This document shows positions 18,744 through 27,440 of a stretch of DNA of 64,000 bases, piece by piece. Within the stretch, counting starts at the first letter, position 1. Each line of letters starts with the position of its first letter. A program made the translations under genes and the position numbers. This DNA comes from Octadecabacter dasysiphoniae. GTDB lineage: Bacteria; Pseudomonadota; Alphaproteobacteria; Rhodobacterales; Rhodobacteraceae. Where the stretch lies: positions 1,010,922-1,074,921 of the forward strand of contig NZ_JAKGAQ010000002.1 of assembly GCF_021532615.1 (NCBI RefSeq). The letters are read 5' to 3'. The notes beneath the pieces were generated by a model. It searched no databases, was not told the origin of the DNA, and was given only the letters and a program-made list of their open reading frames with translations.

Positions 18744-19945
18744 GCACCCCAAAAACAGGCGTCATGATCTGCGGCCACGGCTCGCGCTCCCAATCTGCCG
18801 TTGATGAATTTGCCACGCTGGCCGACAAATTACCCGCCTATCTGCCTGACGATTGGCAAACCGAATACGGCTACCTCGAATTCGCGAACCCCGTGATCCG
18901 CGACGGATTGGACGAATTGCGCGAAAGCGGGTGTGACCGTATCCTCGCCGTGCCGGGCATGTTGTTCGCGGCGATGCATTCCAAAAATGACATCCCCACG
19001 GTGCTGAACACCTACGCCGCCAAACACGGTATGCAAATCAGCTATGGTCGCGAACTCGGCGTTGATCCCAAAATGATCGCCGCCGCCGCTGGCCGCATCC
19101 AAGACGCCGTCGCGGCCGCCAATTCCAAACACGGCGACGTGCATCTGCACGACACCTGCCTCGTCGTCATCGGGCGCGGCGCATCTGATCCCGACGCCAA
19201 CGGCAATGTCGCCAAAATCGCACGGATGCTGCACGAAGGCATCGGCTTTGGCTGGCATGAGGTCGGCTATTCCGGCGTCACATTCCCGCTGGTTGAACCC
19301 TGCCTGACCCACGCGGCCAAGCTCGGTTACAAACGCATCATCGTGTTTCCCTACTTCTTGTTTTCCGGCATCCTGATCGACCGCATCTATGGCTTCACCG
19401 ATCAAGTCGCGGCGCAAAACCCCGACATCCAGTTCGTCAAGGCAGGCTACCTCGGCGACCACCCCAAAGTGCTGGAAACCTTCGCCGAACGCATCATCGA
19501 ACAGACGGGTAAAAACCCGCCCCCGAACTGCGGCACCTGCGCCTATCGCACCCAAGTCCTCGCGACGGACGATGGCAGCCACGTCGAAATCAAAGCCGAA
19601 GATCGCCAAAACCACCCCGTGTTTTCTGACACACCACCACCGACCTGCGTGCTGTGCAAATACCGCGTGCAAGTTCTTGGCTTTGAATCCGAAGTCGGCG
19701 CAATCCAGGAATCGCACCACCACCACGTCGAAGGCCAAGGCGCCTCCGCACCGGGGTCAAACGTGTCAGATTGCAAATTGTGCGACACCTTCTGCACCGG
19801 CATGTGCCGCCTCGAAGCCCAGCATGCCCATGATCACGCCCACGCGCATGGCCATGATCACCACCACGATCACGACCACCATCACGCGGTCTATCCCCAC
19901 GCCAAACACCCCCACGGCCCCGAATCCGCGCGCAAAAAAACCTGA
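18740..19945 (+). CDS. cbiX: Sirohydrochlorin cobaltochelatase CbiX
   Basis: A 401-residue long-form CbiX. Two chelatase halves are visible: GVMICGHGSRS (H13) to about residue 130, and VVIGRGASDPDAN to about 250 with VFPYFLFSG. The Cys-rich part (about 255-355) has CGTC, CVLCKYR and CKLCDTFCTGMC, fitting an iron-sulfur site. The tail has an HDHAHAHGHDHHH stretch for metal holding. The enzyme inserts Co2+ (or another metal) into sirohydrochlorin. The ATG at 18740 overlaps the preceding stop, and its TGA shares a base with the cobH start (TGATG). It coexists here with CobN, the late chelatase. Confidence 0.95.
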   Translation: MSTPKTGVMICGHGSRSQSAVDEFATLADKLPAYLPDDWQTEYGYLEFANPVIRDGLDELRESGCDRILAVPGMLFAAMHSKNDIPTVLNTYAAKHGMQISYGRELGVDPKMIAAAAGRIQDAVAAANSKHGDVHLHDTCLVVIGRGASDPDANGNVAKIARMLHEGIGFGWHEVGYSGVTFPLVEPCLTHAAKLGYKRIIVFPYFLFSGILIDRIYGFTDQVAAQNPDIQFVKAGYLGDHPKVLETFAERIIEQTGKNPPPNCGTCAYRTQVLATDDGSHVEIKAEDRQNHPVFSDTPPPTCVLCKYRVQVLGFESEVGAIQESHHHHVEGQGASAPGSNVSDCKLCDTFCTGMCRLEAQHAHDHAHAHGHDHHHDHDHHHAVYPHAKHPHGPESARKKT

Positions 19946-20586
19946 TGCGCCCCTATGAAACCAACCCCTCGGCCATCTATGCGCAGTCCTTCGCGACAGT
20001 GCAGGCAGAGGCGCGTCTGGAGCGTTTCCCAACATCCCTCCACCCGATCATCACCCGTCTGATCCATTCCTGCGGCATGGTCGAAATCGCGGACCGTCTG
20101 GCGTTTTCGCCCGATGTGGCCTTCGCGGGGCACCACGCGCTGCAAAACGGCGCGCCGATCCTGTGTGATTGCGAAATGGTCGGCGCGGGCATCATCCGCC
20201 GCTACCTGCCTGCGGGCAATGACGTCATCGTCACGCTCAACGATTCCCGCACGCCCGATCACGCGGCCAAGATCGAAAACACCCGTTCCGCCGCCGCCGT
20301 CGAATTCTGGGAACCCCATATCAAAGACGCGGTCGTCGCCATCGGCAACGCGCCCACGGCCCTGTTCCACCTGCTTGACCTGATTGATCAAGGTTTCCCG
20401 AAACCCGCCGCGATCCTCGGTTTTCCGGTGGGGTTTGTCGGGGCGGCAGAATCCAAGGCCGAACTTGCAGCGAACCCGCGCGATGTGGATTTCATCACGC
20501 TGCGCGGGCGCAAAGGCGGCTCTGCGATGGCGTCGGCTGCGGTGAACGCCCTGTCCGCTGGTTTACCCGAGGTTTCAAATGCTTAA
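19945..20586 (+). CDS. cobH: Precorrin-8X methylmutase CobH/CbiC
   Basis: A 213-residue protein matching CobH. The catalytic histidine lies in LIHSCGMVE (H41). Other blocks are FAGHHALQNGAPILCDCEMVGAGI, TLNDSRTPDHAA, AVVAIGNAPTALFHLLDLID and PAAILGFPVGFVGAAESKAEL. It moves the methyl group from C11 to C12 to give hydrogenobyrinic acid. Its start overlaps the cbiX stop by one base (TGATG). A gap of 83 bases with a small tandem repeat separates it from cobL. Confidence 0.96.
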   Translation: MRPYETNPSAIYAQSFATVQAEARLERFPTSLHPIITRLIHSCGMVEIADRLAFSPDVAFAGHHALQNGAPILCDCEMVGAGIIRRYLPAGNDVIVTLNDSRTPDHAAKIENTRSAAAVEFWEPHIKDAVVAIGNAPTALFHLLDLIDQGFPKPAAILGFPVGFVGAAESKAELAANPRDVDFITLRGRKGGSAMASAAVNALSAGLPEVSNA

Positions 20587-20607
20587 CGCCGCGCCCCAGA
20601 TGCACAG

Positions 20608-20651
20608 CCATACCAGACCCATACCCGACCCATACCAAACCCATACGCCGG
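20608..20651. repeat. 11-base tandem repeat before cobL
   Basis: Four consecutive 11-base units, CCATACCAGAC, CCATACCCGAC, CCATACCAAAC and the diverged CCATACGCCGG, fill the gap between cobH and cobL. The operon otherwise has overlapping junctions, so this is the one place with spare sequence. It could be replication slippage or a binding site. Confidence 0.8.
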
Positions 20652-20669
20652 TTTCGCGGGGTGCGCACA

Positions 20670-21875
20670 ATGGTTAACGCCCCGTGGCTGCACATCGTCG
20701 GCATCGGCGAAGACGGAATGGACGGGCTGACCCCTGTGACCCGCGCCGTGGTCGAAGCCGCCGAAGTCATCGTTGGTGGCGACCGCCATCACACCCTATC
20801 CGTCAACCCTGACGCTGAACGCATCGCATGGCCATCGCCCTTTGATGCGATGATTACCACCTTGGAATCATTGAAAAATCGCCGCGCGGTGGTGCTCGTG
20901 ACAGGCGATCCGCTGTGGTTTTCTGTCGGTGCCCGCATTGGCCGCGCCATCCCAGCCGATCAACTTGTGTACCACCCGCAACTTAGCGCGTTTCAGCTCG
21001 CCTCTGCGCGCATGGGCTGGTCGCTGGCCGATGTTGAAACCCTGACGGTGCATGGCCGCCCGGTTGAACAAATGATCGCGTTTATCCAGCCAGATCAACG
21101 CCTTATCGTCCTGACCACGGGCGCCGAAACCCCCGCCCAGATCGCTAAATTCCTGACAGATCGCGGCTTTGGCAACTCAAAACTAACCGTCCTCGCCGCG
21201 ATGGGTGGTGAACGCGAACAACGCTTTGATGGCACCGCGAACGACTGGTCCCACACCGTTCCCGCCTTCAACACGCTGTGCATTGACTGCATCGCTGCCC
21301 CTGATGCTGCCCTTCTCCCCCGCGTGCCCGGCCTCGCCGATGCGCTGTTCATCTCTGACGGCACCATGACCAAACAAGAGGTCCGCGCCGCCACCGTCGC
21401 CAAACTCATGCCCATGCGTGGCGCGCTGCTCTGGGACATCGGAACAGGCTGTGGGTCAGTGGCCATCGAATGGATGCGCGCCGCCCGTTATGCCCGTGCC
21501 ATCGGCATTGAACCGCGCGCAGACCGCCGCGCCATGGCGGCACAAAATGCCCTCGCCCTTGGTGCGCCTAAGCTGGAATTGATCGACGGAACAGTGCCTT
21601 ACGCCCTTGAAAACCTCGACGCGCCTGATGCGGTTTTCATCGGCGGCGGCCTGTCGCGTGATACGTTTAACGCCGCCTTCGCCGCCCTGCGCCCGCTTGG
21701 CCGTCTGGTCGCCAACGCGGTGACACTGGAATCCGAGGCCGAACTGATCGCCCTGCACCGCGATCACGGCGGCGACCTTGTGAAAATCCAAACCCACCGC
21801 GCCGAACCCGTCGGCCGCCTTACAGGATGGCGCCCCTCGATGCCCGTCACACAATGGAGCGTGATCAAGCGATGA
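20670..21875 (+). CDS. cobL: Precorrin-6Y methyltransferase CobL
   Basis: A 401-residue two-domain enzyme. The N-terminal tetrapyrrole methylase (LHIVGIGEDGMDGLTP, TGDPLWFSVGARI) covers about 1-200 and methylates C5. The C-terminal CbiT-like domain (ALLWDIGTGCGSVAIEW, FIGGGLSRD) covers about 215-401 and carries out C15 methylation with decarboxylation. I chose the ATG at 20670; a GTG 9 bases upstream is also possible. Its TGA overlaps the cobI start as ATGA. Confidence 0.95.
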   Translation: MVNAPWLHIVGIGEDGMDGLTPVTRAVVEAAEVIVGGDRHHTLSVNPDAERIAWPSPFDAMITTLESLKNRRAVVLVTGDPLWFSVGARIGRAIPADQLVYHPQLSAFQLASARMGWSLADVETLTVHGRPVEQMIAFIQPDQRLIVLTTGAETPAQIAKFLTDRGFGNSKLTVLAAMGGEREQRFDGTANDWSHTVPAFNTLCIDCIAAPDAALLPRVPGLADALFISDGTMTKQEVRAATVAKLMPMRGALLWDIGTGCGSVAIEWMRAARYARAIGIEPRADRRAMAAQNALALGAPKLELIDGTVPYALENLDAPDAVFIGGGLSRDTFNAAFAALRPLGRLVANAVTLESEAELIALHRDHGGDLVKIQTHRAEPVGRLTGWRPSMPVTQWSVIKR

Positions 21876-22573
21876 CCGGAACCCTCTACGGCGTCGGCCT
21901 CGGCCCCGGCGATCCTGAATTAATCACATTGAAAGCCGCACGGCTTATACAGGGCGCGACGACCATCGCCTATCCGACCCTTGCTGGCGGCGACAGCTTT
22001 GCACGCGCCATCGCCGCCGATCTGATCCGTGACACCGCGCACGAGATCAAGATGGACGTCCCCATGACGACCGACCGCGCCCCCGCGCAAGCCGCATACG
22101 ATCAAGGCGCTGAAAACATTGCAAAAACCCTTGATGCAGGCGAAGACGTGGTCTGCCTGTGCGAAGGTGATCCATTCTTTTACGGATCGTTCATGTATCT
22201 TAACGCACGGTTAACGTCCCGCTACACCGTCAAAGTGATCCCCGGCGTGACTTCTGTCACCGCCTGCGCCGCTGAGGCGGGCCGCCCGCTGGTCGCACGC
22301 AACGAACGCCTCACCGTTTTGCCCGGCCCCATGGACGAGGCTGAATTGCGCGATCGCATCGCTGGCGCAGAGGCCGTGGCCATCATGAAGGTCGGGCGGC
22401 ATCTGCCCAAAATCCGCGCCGTCATCGACGACCTCGGCCTGACCGATTGCGCATCTTATATCGAACGCGCAACGCTGCCCGAACAGGTGGTGGTTCCGCT
22501 GTCACAAGCGCCTGAAAAGGCGCCCTATTTTTCAATGATCCTTCTCACGAAAGGGGCCGATCCATGGCTCTAA
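21872..22573 (+). CDS. cobI: Precorrin-2 C20-methyltransferase CobI
   Basis: A 233-residue SAM-dependent tetrapyrrole methylase making precorrin-3A. The opening GTLYGVGLGPGDPELITLKA, the loop CEGDPFFYGSFMYL and VIPGVTSVTACAAEAGRPL identify CobI/CbiL. The start at 21872 is set by the ATGA overlap with cobL. Its last codons overlap the next gene by 10 bases, so translation of cobL, cobI and the CbiG-CobJ fusion is tightly linked. Confidence 0.95.
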   Translation: MTGTLYGVGLGPGDPELITLKAARLIQGATTIAYPTLAGGDSFARAIAADLIRDTAHEIKMDVPMTTDRAPAQAAYDQGAENIAKTLDAGEDVVCLCEGDPFFYGSFMYLNARLTSRYTVKVIPGVTSVTACAAEAGRPLVARNERLTVLPGPMDEAELRDRIAGAEAVAIMKVGRHLPKIRAVIDDLGLTDCASYIERATLPEQVVVPLSQAPEKAPYFSMILLTKGADPWL

Positions 22574-24435
22574 ATCCAGTTGTCCTCGCCCTGTCCAAAT
22601 CGGGCGAATCCACCGCGCACGCCATCGCAAAGGCGCTCAATTGCGCGGTGCATGGCCGCAAGGATCGCGTCGTCGCGGCCGATGCCTTCTTTGACAACGC
22701 CCTTGATCATACCCGCGATCTTTTCGCCGCTGGCACGCCCATTATCGGCGTTTGTGCCTCCGGTATTTTGATCCGTGGGGTTGCATCGCTGCTCAACGAT
22801 AAAACCACGGAACCCCCTGTTATTTCTGTCTCTGATGATGGTGCGGTCGTTGTTCCGCTGCTCGGCGGGCACCGCGGCGCGAACCGCCTTTCCAAACAGA
22901 TCGCGGACGCGCTGAACGGCACCGCAGCTGTTACAACCGCAGGCGATATCGCCCTTGGCGTGGCCTTGGATGAACCGCCCCTTGGCTACCGTGTGTCGGC
23001 GCCAGAAAACGCCAAATCCGTGATGGCGGGGCTGTTGAACGGCGATGCCTATACCTTGACGGGTGACGCCCCGTGGCTCGCCCATATGGCAGACCTTCCC
23101 AACGTCACCACGGCCCCTGCACGCGATGCGCCAACGCTTGGATCATTGCCCTGCCAGTTGTCGGCGAATGACGGTGATGCCGTCCTTGGATTTCACCGCC
23201 AAGACATCGCGCTGGGCGTTGGCTGCGCACGCGACACGAACCCCGAAGACCTTTGGGCGTTGGTCAAAGACACCCTCGCCAGCGCTAACATCTTGGCCGA
23301 AAGCATCGCCTGCGTTGCGTCGCTTGATCTGAAGGCCGACGAAGTCGCGATGAACGTGGTCGCCGCCCGCCTCGGCGTGCCCTACCGCGTGTTCACCGCC
23401 GCTGAGCTTGAGGCAGAGGCACCGCGCCTGAAAACCCCGTCCGACGTGGTCTTCGCTGAGGTCGGGTGCCATGGCGTATCCGAAGGCGCAGCCCTTGCCG
23501 CCGCTGGCCCCGAAAGCCGCCTGATCGTTGCCAAACAAAAGACCGCCAATGCGACCTGCGCCATCGCGCTGTCACCAAACCCGATCACGCAGCAGCGTGG
23601 CCGCCCCCGCGGCCGTTTGTCCGTTGTTGGCATCGGACCGGGCCAAGCCGCATGGCGCACACCAGAAGTATCGCGCCTTGTTGCAGACGCCGAAGAACTG
23701 GTCGGATACGGTTTGTATATTGATCTCCTCGGCCCGCTGGCCGCAGGCAAGATCCGCAGCGATTTCCCGTTGGGCGGCGAAGAAGCGCGCTGTCGCTACG
23801 CACTGGAACAGGCCGCGTTGGGCAAGAACGTCGCGCTGGTGTGTTCGGGTGATGCGGGCATCTACGCCATGGGCGCGCTTGTGTTCGAACTGCTGGATCG
23901 CGGCCCTGACGAAGAAGGCGTCAGCGATGCTGCGCGCCGTGTTGACGTTGTCTGCTCCCCCGGTGTGTCGGCGTTGCAAGGGGCCGCCGCCCGCGCTGGC
24001 GCACCCTTGGGCCATGATTTTTGCACCATCAGCCTTTCGGATTTGTTGACCCCACGCGACGATATCATCCGCCGCCTGAACGCTGCCGCGCAGGGCGATT
24101 TTGTCATTGCGTTCTACAATCCCGTGTCCAAAACCCGCCGCACCCTGCTGGCCGAGGCACGTGACATCCTGCTGCAACATCGCCCCGCAGACACGCCCGT
24201 TATGCTGGCGTCCAATCTGGGCCGCCCGACAGAACTGGTCCGCTATCGTCGCCTTGACGAACTTGAGGTGGACGAGGTCGACATGCTGACCGTCGTCCTT
24301 ATCGGCTCGTCCAACAGCCGCCTTGCCCAACTTGGCAGCGGTCCGCGCATGTTCACCCCACGCGGGTACGCCCGCAAGATTGACGGCGATTTGACTGACA
24401 AACGCCACGACCCCTACGAACCGGAGACCGCATAA
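22564..24435 (+). CDS. cobJ: CbiG-CobJ fusion, precorrin-3B C17-methyltransferase
   Basis: A 623-residue fusion. Residues 1-200 look like CbiG N-terminal and middle parts (IIGVCASGILIRGVA, LLGGHRGANRLSKQIADAL). Residues about 212-338 match the CobE/CbiG C-terminal domain (ALGVGCARDTNPEDLW, VAKQKTANATCAIA). Residues about 351-623 are CobJ (LSVVGIGPG, CSGDAGIYAMGALVFEL, VVCSPGVSALQGAAARAGAPLGHDFC, AFYNPVSKTRR). CobJ methylates C17 with ring contraction. CbiG opens the delta-lactone in the cobalt-first (anaerobic) route, so its retention with CobN is of interest. It ends in TAATG, shared with cobM. Confidence 0.93.
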   Translation: MALNPVVLALSKSGESTAHAIAKALNCAVHGRKDRVVAADAFFDNALDHTRDLFAAGTPIIGVCASGILIRGVASLLNDKTTEPPVISVSDDGAVVVPLLGGHRGANRLSKQIADALNGTAAVTTAGDIALGVALDEPPLGYRVSAPENAKSVMAGLLNGDAYTLTGDAPWLAHMADLPNVTTAPARDAPTLGSLPCQLSANDGDAVLGFHRQDIALGVGCARDTNPEDLWALVKDTLASANILAESIACVASLDLKADEVAMNVVAARLGVPYRVFTAAELEAEAPRLKTPSDVVFAEVGCHGVSEGAALAAAGPESRLIVAKQKTANATCAIALSPNPITQQRGRPRGRLSVVGIGPGQAAWRTPEVSRLVADAEELVGYGLYIDLLGPLAAGKIRSDFPLGGEEARCRYALEQAALGKNVALVCSGDAGIYAMGALVFELLDRGPDEEGVSDAARRVDVVCSPGVSALQGAAARAGAPLGHDFCTISLSDLLTPRDDIIRRLNAAAQGDFVIAFYNPVSKTRRTLLAEARDILLQHRPADTPVMLASNLGRPTELVRYRRLDELEVDEVDMLTVVLIGSSNSRLAQLGSGPRMFTPRGYARKIDGDLTDKRHDPYEPETA

Positions 24436-25202
24436 TGACCGTCTATTTCATCGGCGCAGGGCCGGGCGATCCTGAACTTCTCACGCTCAAGGCCGCGCGC
24501 CTGATTAAGGCCTGCCCAGTGTGTTTATATGCAGGCAGCTTGGTGCCCGAACAGGTCGTCGCCATCGCGCCCGAGGGTGCAAAGGTCATGGACACGGCGC
24601 CGATGAACCTTGATGAAACCCACGCCGAAATCGTGGCCGCCCACGCCAAAGGGCAAGACGTCGCGCGGGTGCATTCCGGTGATCCGTCGCTTTACGGGGC
24701 CATCGCAGAACAAATCCGCCGCCTTAAGGGCGAAGACATCCCCTACGAAATTATTCCCGGCGTGCCCGCCTATACCGCCGCCGCCGCTGCGCTGGGGCAG
24801 GAATTGACGGTGCCAGAAGTTGCGCAGTCTATCGTGCTGACTCGCATGTCGATGAAATCGACGGGCATGCCTGCGGGTGAAACGCTGGACAATTTTGGGC
24901 GTACGGGCACGACGCTGGCCATTCACCTTGGCATTCGTGCCCTGCGTGAAATCGAACGCCAATTGATCCCCCATTACGGGGCTGATTGTCCTGTCGCCGT
25001 GATCTACCGTGTCGGTTGGCCCGACCAGTTGATTATTCGCGGCACGCTGTCCGATATTCGCGCCAAGGTGCGGGATGCCAAAATCACCAGAACAGCACTG
25101 ATTCTATTGGGGCCGGCCCTGTCGGATGATCACGGGTTTCCGGATTCCGCGCTTTATGATGCCGCAAAGCCGCACGTCCTGCGCCCCAAAGTCAAAGCAT
25201 AG
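24435..25202 (+). CDS. cobM: Precorrin-4 C11-methyltransferase CobM
   Basis: A 255-residue tetrapyrrole methylase: MTVYFIGAGPGDPELLTLKAARLI, PMNLDETHAEIVAAHAKGQDVARVHSGDPSLYGAIAEQ, IIPGVPAYTAAAAALGQELTVPEVAQS and MPAGETL are standard CobM blocks. It makes precorrin-5. Its ATG shares a base with the preceding TAA stop. It is the last gene of the operon; the next gene is separated by 104 bases without overlap. Confidence 0.96.
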   Translation: MTVYFIGAGPGDPELLTLKAARLIKACPVCLYAGSLVPEQVVAIAPEGAKVMDTAPMNLDETHAEIVAAHAKGQDVARVHSGDPSLYGAIAEQIRRLKGEDIPYEIIPGVPAYTAAAAALGQELTVPEVAQSIVLTRMSMKSTGMPAGETLDNFGRTGTTLAIHLGIRALREIERQLIPHYGADCPVAVIYRVGWPDQLIIRGTLSDIRAKVRDAKITRTALILLGPALSDDHGFPDSALYDAAKPHVLRPKVKA

Positions 25203-25306
25203 TTGATCCGCCGCAGTGCAGCAGCCCTGATGCCGCATCGCGGCGGATTTGTTAACTTGACCGTAACCAGCTTTGCGCCATTCTTTGACGTGGATGGAGA
25301 CTTAAA

Positions 25307-25654
25307 ATGCTGGAATCACTGCCACAATCGATCTGGAATGAACTGCACGCCGCCCAATCAAAGGCCGCAGCGAAAAAGACACGTCTTCGGGTCGAAGCGA
25401 ATGGCGAAAGCTACCGCATTGAACGTCTAACATCCGAAGGTTTCGCGCTTGATGTGGTTGATGCGCCAAAGCTGCGCGGGCTTGTCGATATTTTCGACGG
25501 TGGTCGCCACCTTAGCCAGTGCCTTATCGTGGCCGCGTCCCAAGACGGCGATCAGATGGTATATGATTTCAAACGCAACACCGCCGCGGGGGACGGTGCT
25601 CCGCTCGATTTTGCGCGCGCTGACGATGCGCCGATCGCTTTGTTGGGCCGTTAA
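25307..25654 (+). CDS. Hypothetical protein, 115 residues
   Basis: A small soluble protein (MLESLPQSIWNELHAAQSK) with no signal or membrane segment. The middle reads like a short beta-rich domain (RLRVEANGESYRIERLTSEGFALDVVDAPKLRGLVDIFDGGRHL). A GGAG lies 9 bases before the ATG. I know similar short proteins in Rhodobacteraceae but no assigned function. It lies between cobM and the convergent aminotransferase, and has no clear tie to either. Confidence 0.75.
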   Translation: MLESLPQSIWNELHAAQSKAAAKKTRLRVEANGESYRIERLTSEGFALDVVDAPKLRGLVDIFDGGRHLSQCLIVAASQDGDQMVYDFKRNTAAGDGAPLDFARADDAPIALLGR

Positions 25655-25655
25655 A

Positions 25656-26825
25656 CTACTGCAAATCACCAAAGGCGCGTGTCAGGCGGTCAACCGCCTC
25701 TTGGACCTGCGCGCGCGGGGCTGCGAAGTTGAACCGCAGGAATGTATCGCCACCTGATCCGAACGTCGGGCCATGGTTCGCGGCGATCTTGGCATCCTGT
25801 TCAACGCGCGCTGTGAAATCTTGCCGCGTCATGCCCGTGCCCGCAAAATCCACCCACGCCAGATAGGTTGATTCCAAATTCATCGACGCCAGACCCGGAA
25901 TGGCATTAACCCCCGCATCAAACAGCTGCCGGTTGCCATCCAGATAGGTGCGTAAATCGTCAACCCAAACAGCGCCTTCGGGTGAATAGGCGGCCTCTGC
26001 CATGAACAGTCCGAACGAATTGGGCGACAGCCCCATCGCGGCCATCCGCGCCCCGAACTGCGCGCGCAAATCAGGATCTTCGACAATCACATTGCCACTG
26101 TGCGACCCTGCAATGTTGAACGTCTTGGTGGTGGCCGTCATCATCACCAAACGGTCCTCGATCCCTTCGATATGGGCCATCGGGATGTGCTTGTTGGCAC
26201 CAAACGTCAGATCGTGGTGGATTTCATCGGACACCAGAATCAGGCTGTGGCGTTTGGCAAATGCGGCAACCGCCTGCAATTCGCCCCGCGTCCAGACACG
26301 CCCACCGGGGTTGTGGGGCGAACACAGGATCACCATGCGTTCATTGCCCGTCATCTGCGCATCGTAGGCGTCAAAATCAAATTCGTAACGCCCGTTGTCG
26401 TTGACCAGCGGACATTCAACAACCTTGCGACCAGCGGCGTTAATCACCTTTGCAAAGGCGTGATAAACGGGCGTGAACAACACCACACCGTCATCCGGCT
26501 TTGTGAAGGCATCCACACACATCGCGGTGCCATTCACCAAACCATGGGTCGTGAAAATCCAGGACGGGTCAATTTTCCAGCCATGGCGCGTGTCCATCCA
26601 CCACTGGATCGCTGCCAGATATTTGCTCTCGTCGCCAAAATACCCGTAAACACCGTGGTCATACATCGCCTTGACCGCGTCCTGAACACATTGGGGCGGT
26701 TTGAATTCCATATCCGCCACCCACATCGCGATACCCTCTTTGGCATCCACGCCGTAAATCGGCTCCATCCCGTCCCATTTCACACAATGGGTGCCGCGGC
26801 GGTTGATCGGGGTGTCGAAACTCAT
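25656..26825 (-). CDS. PLP-dependent C-S lyase/aminotransferase, MalY/PatB type
   Basis: A 389-residue fold type I PLP enzyme. Opening MSFDTPINRRGTHCVKWD, then MWVADMEFKPP, SPHNPGGRVWTRGEL, VSDEIHHDLTF, and the PLP lysine in TATTKTFNIAGSHSGN place it in the MalY/PatB cystathionine beta-lyase group. Members cleave cystathionine or act on related amino acids. The ATG at 26823-26825 has AGGAGAATGCTT before it, so a 20-residue longer form is rejected. It is divergent from the first deformylase. The exact substrate is unknown. Confidence 0.9.
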   Translation of the reverse strand: MSFDTPINRRGTHCVKWDGMEPIYGVDAKEGIAMWVADMEFKPPQCVQDAVKAMYDHGVYGYFGDESKYLAAIQWWMDTRHGWKIDPSWIFTTHGLVNGTAMCVDAFTKPDDGVVLFTPVYHAFAKVINAAGRKVVECPLVNDNGRYEFDFDAYDAQMTGNERMVILCSPHNPGGRVWTRGELQAVAAFAKRHSLILVSDEIHHDLTFGANKHIPMAHIEGIEDRLVMMTATTKTFNIAGSHSGNVIVEDPDLRAQFGARMAAMGLSPNSFGLFMAEAAYSPEGAVWVDDLRTYLDGNRQLFDAGVNAIPGLASMNLESTYLAWVDFAGTGMTRQDFTARVEQDAKIAANHGPTFGSGGDTFLRFNFAAPRAQVQEAVDRLTRAFGDLQ

Positions 26826-26905
26826 AAGCATTCTCCTTTGGGATACGCTACCGCGTAGGACACTGGGTGCAAGCCAATGTTGCACCGCTGCAAACTTCGT
26901 CCTAC

Positions 26906-27439
26906 ATGACCCCCATGACCAAACGATCTATCCTCCTTCACCCCGATCCGCGCCTTAAGGCGACGTGCGATCCTGTGGCAACTTTCGACAAAGACTTGCG
27001 GGTCTTGGCCGATGATATGCTTGAAACCATGTATGACGCGCCGGGCATCGGTCTGGCCGCACCGCAGGTCGGTGTGATGCACCAGATGCTGGTGATGGAT
27101 TGCGTCAAGGATGACATGGCAACGCCCGAACCGATGGTGCTGATCAACCCGCGCGTCATTGAAACGTCCGAGGAACGCAGCATCTACGACGAGGGCTGCC
27201 TGTCGATCCCCGAGATTTACGCAGAGGTTGAACGCCCCGCACGGGTCAAGGTTGAATGGCTCGATCTGGACGGCAAAACCATCCAAGAAGAATTCGACGG
27301 CCTTTGGGCAACCTGCGTACAGCACGAAATCGACCACCTGAACGGCAAGCTGTTTATCGACTACCTCAAACCGCTGAAACGTCAGATGATCACGCGCAAA
27401 ATGCAAAAGCTCAAGCGCGAGATCGCCAGAGGATTATAG
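26906..27439 (+). CDS. def: Peptide deformylase
   Basis: A 177-residue deformylase with all three active motifs: GIGLAAPQ, EGCLS and QHEIDH, supplying the Cys and two His ligands and the catalytic Glu. It removes the formyl group from new proteins. The start may be the ATG at 26906 or the one at 26915; neither has a strong ribosome site. A second deformylase gene starts one base after its stop. This is the normal, active copy. Confidence 0.95.
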   Translation: MTPMTKRSILLHPDPRLKATCDPVATFDKDLRVLADDMLETMYDAPGIGLAAPQVGVMHQMLVMDCVKDDMATPEPMVLINPRVIETSEERSIYDEGCLSIPEIYAEVERPARVKVEWLDLDGKTIQEEFDGLWATCVQHEIDHLNGKLFIDYLKPLKRQMITRKMQKLKREIARGL

Positions 27440-27440
27440 C

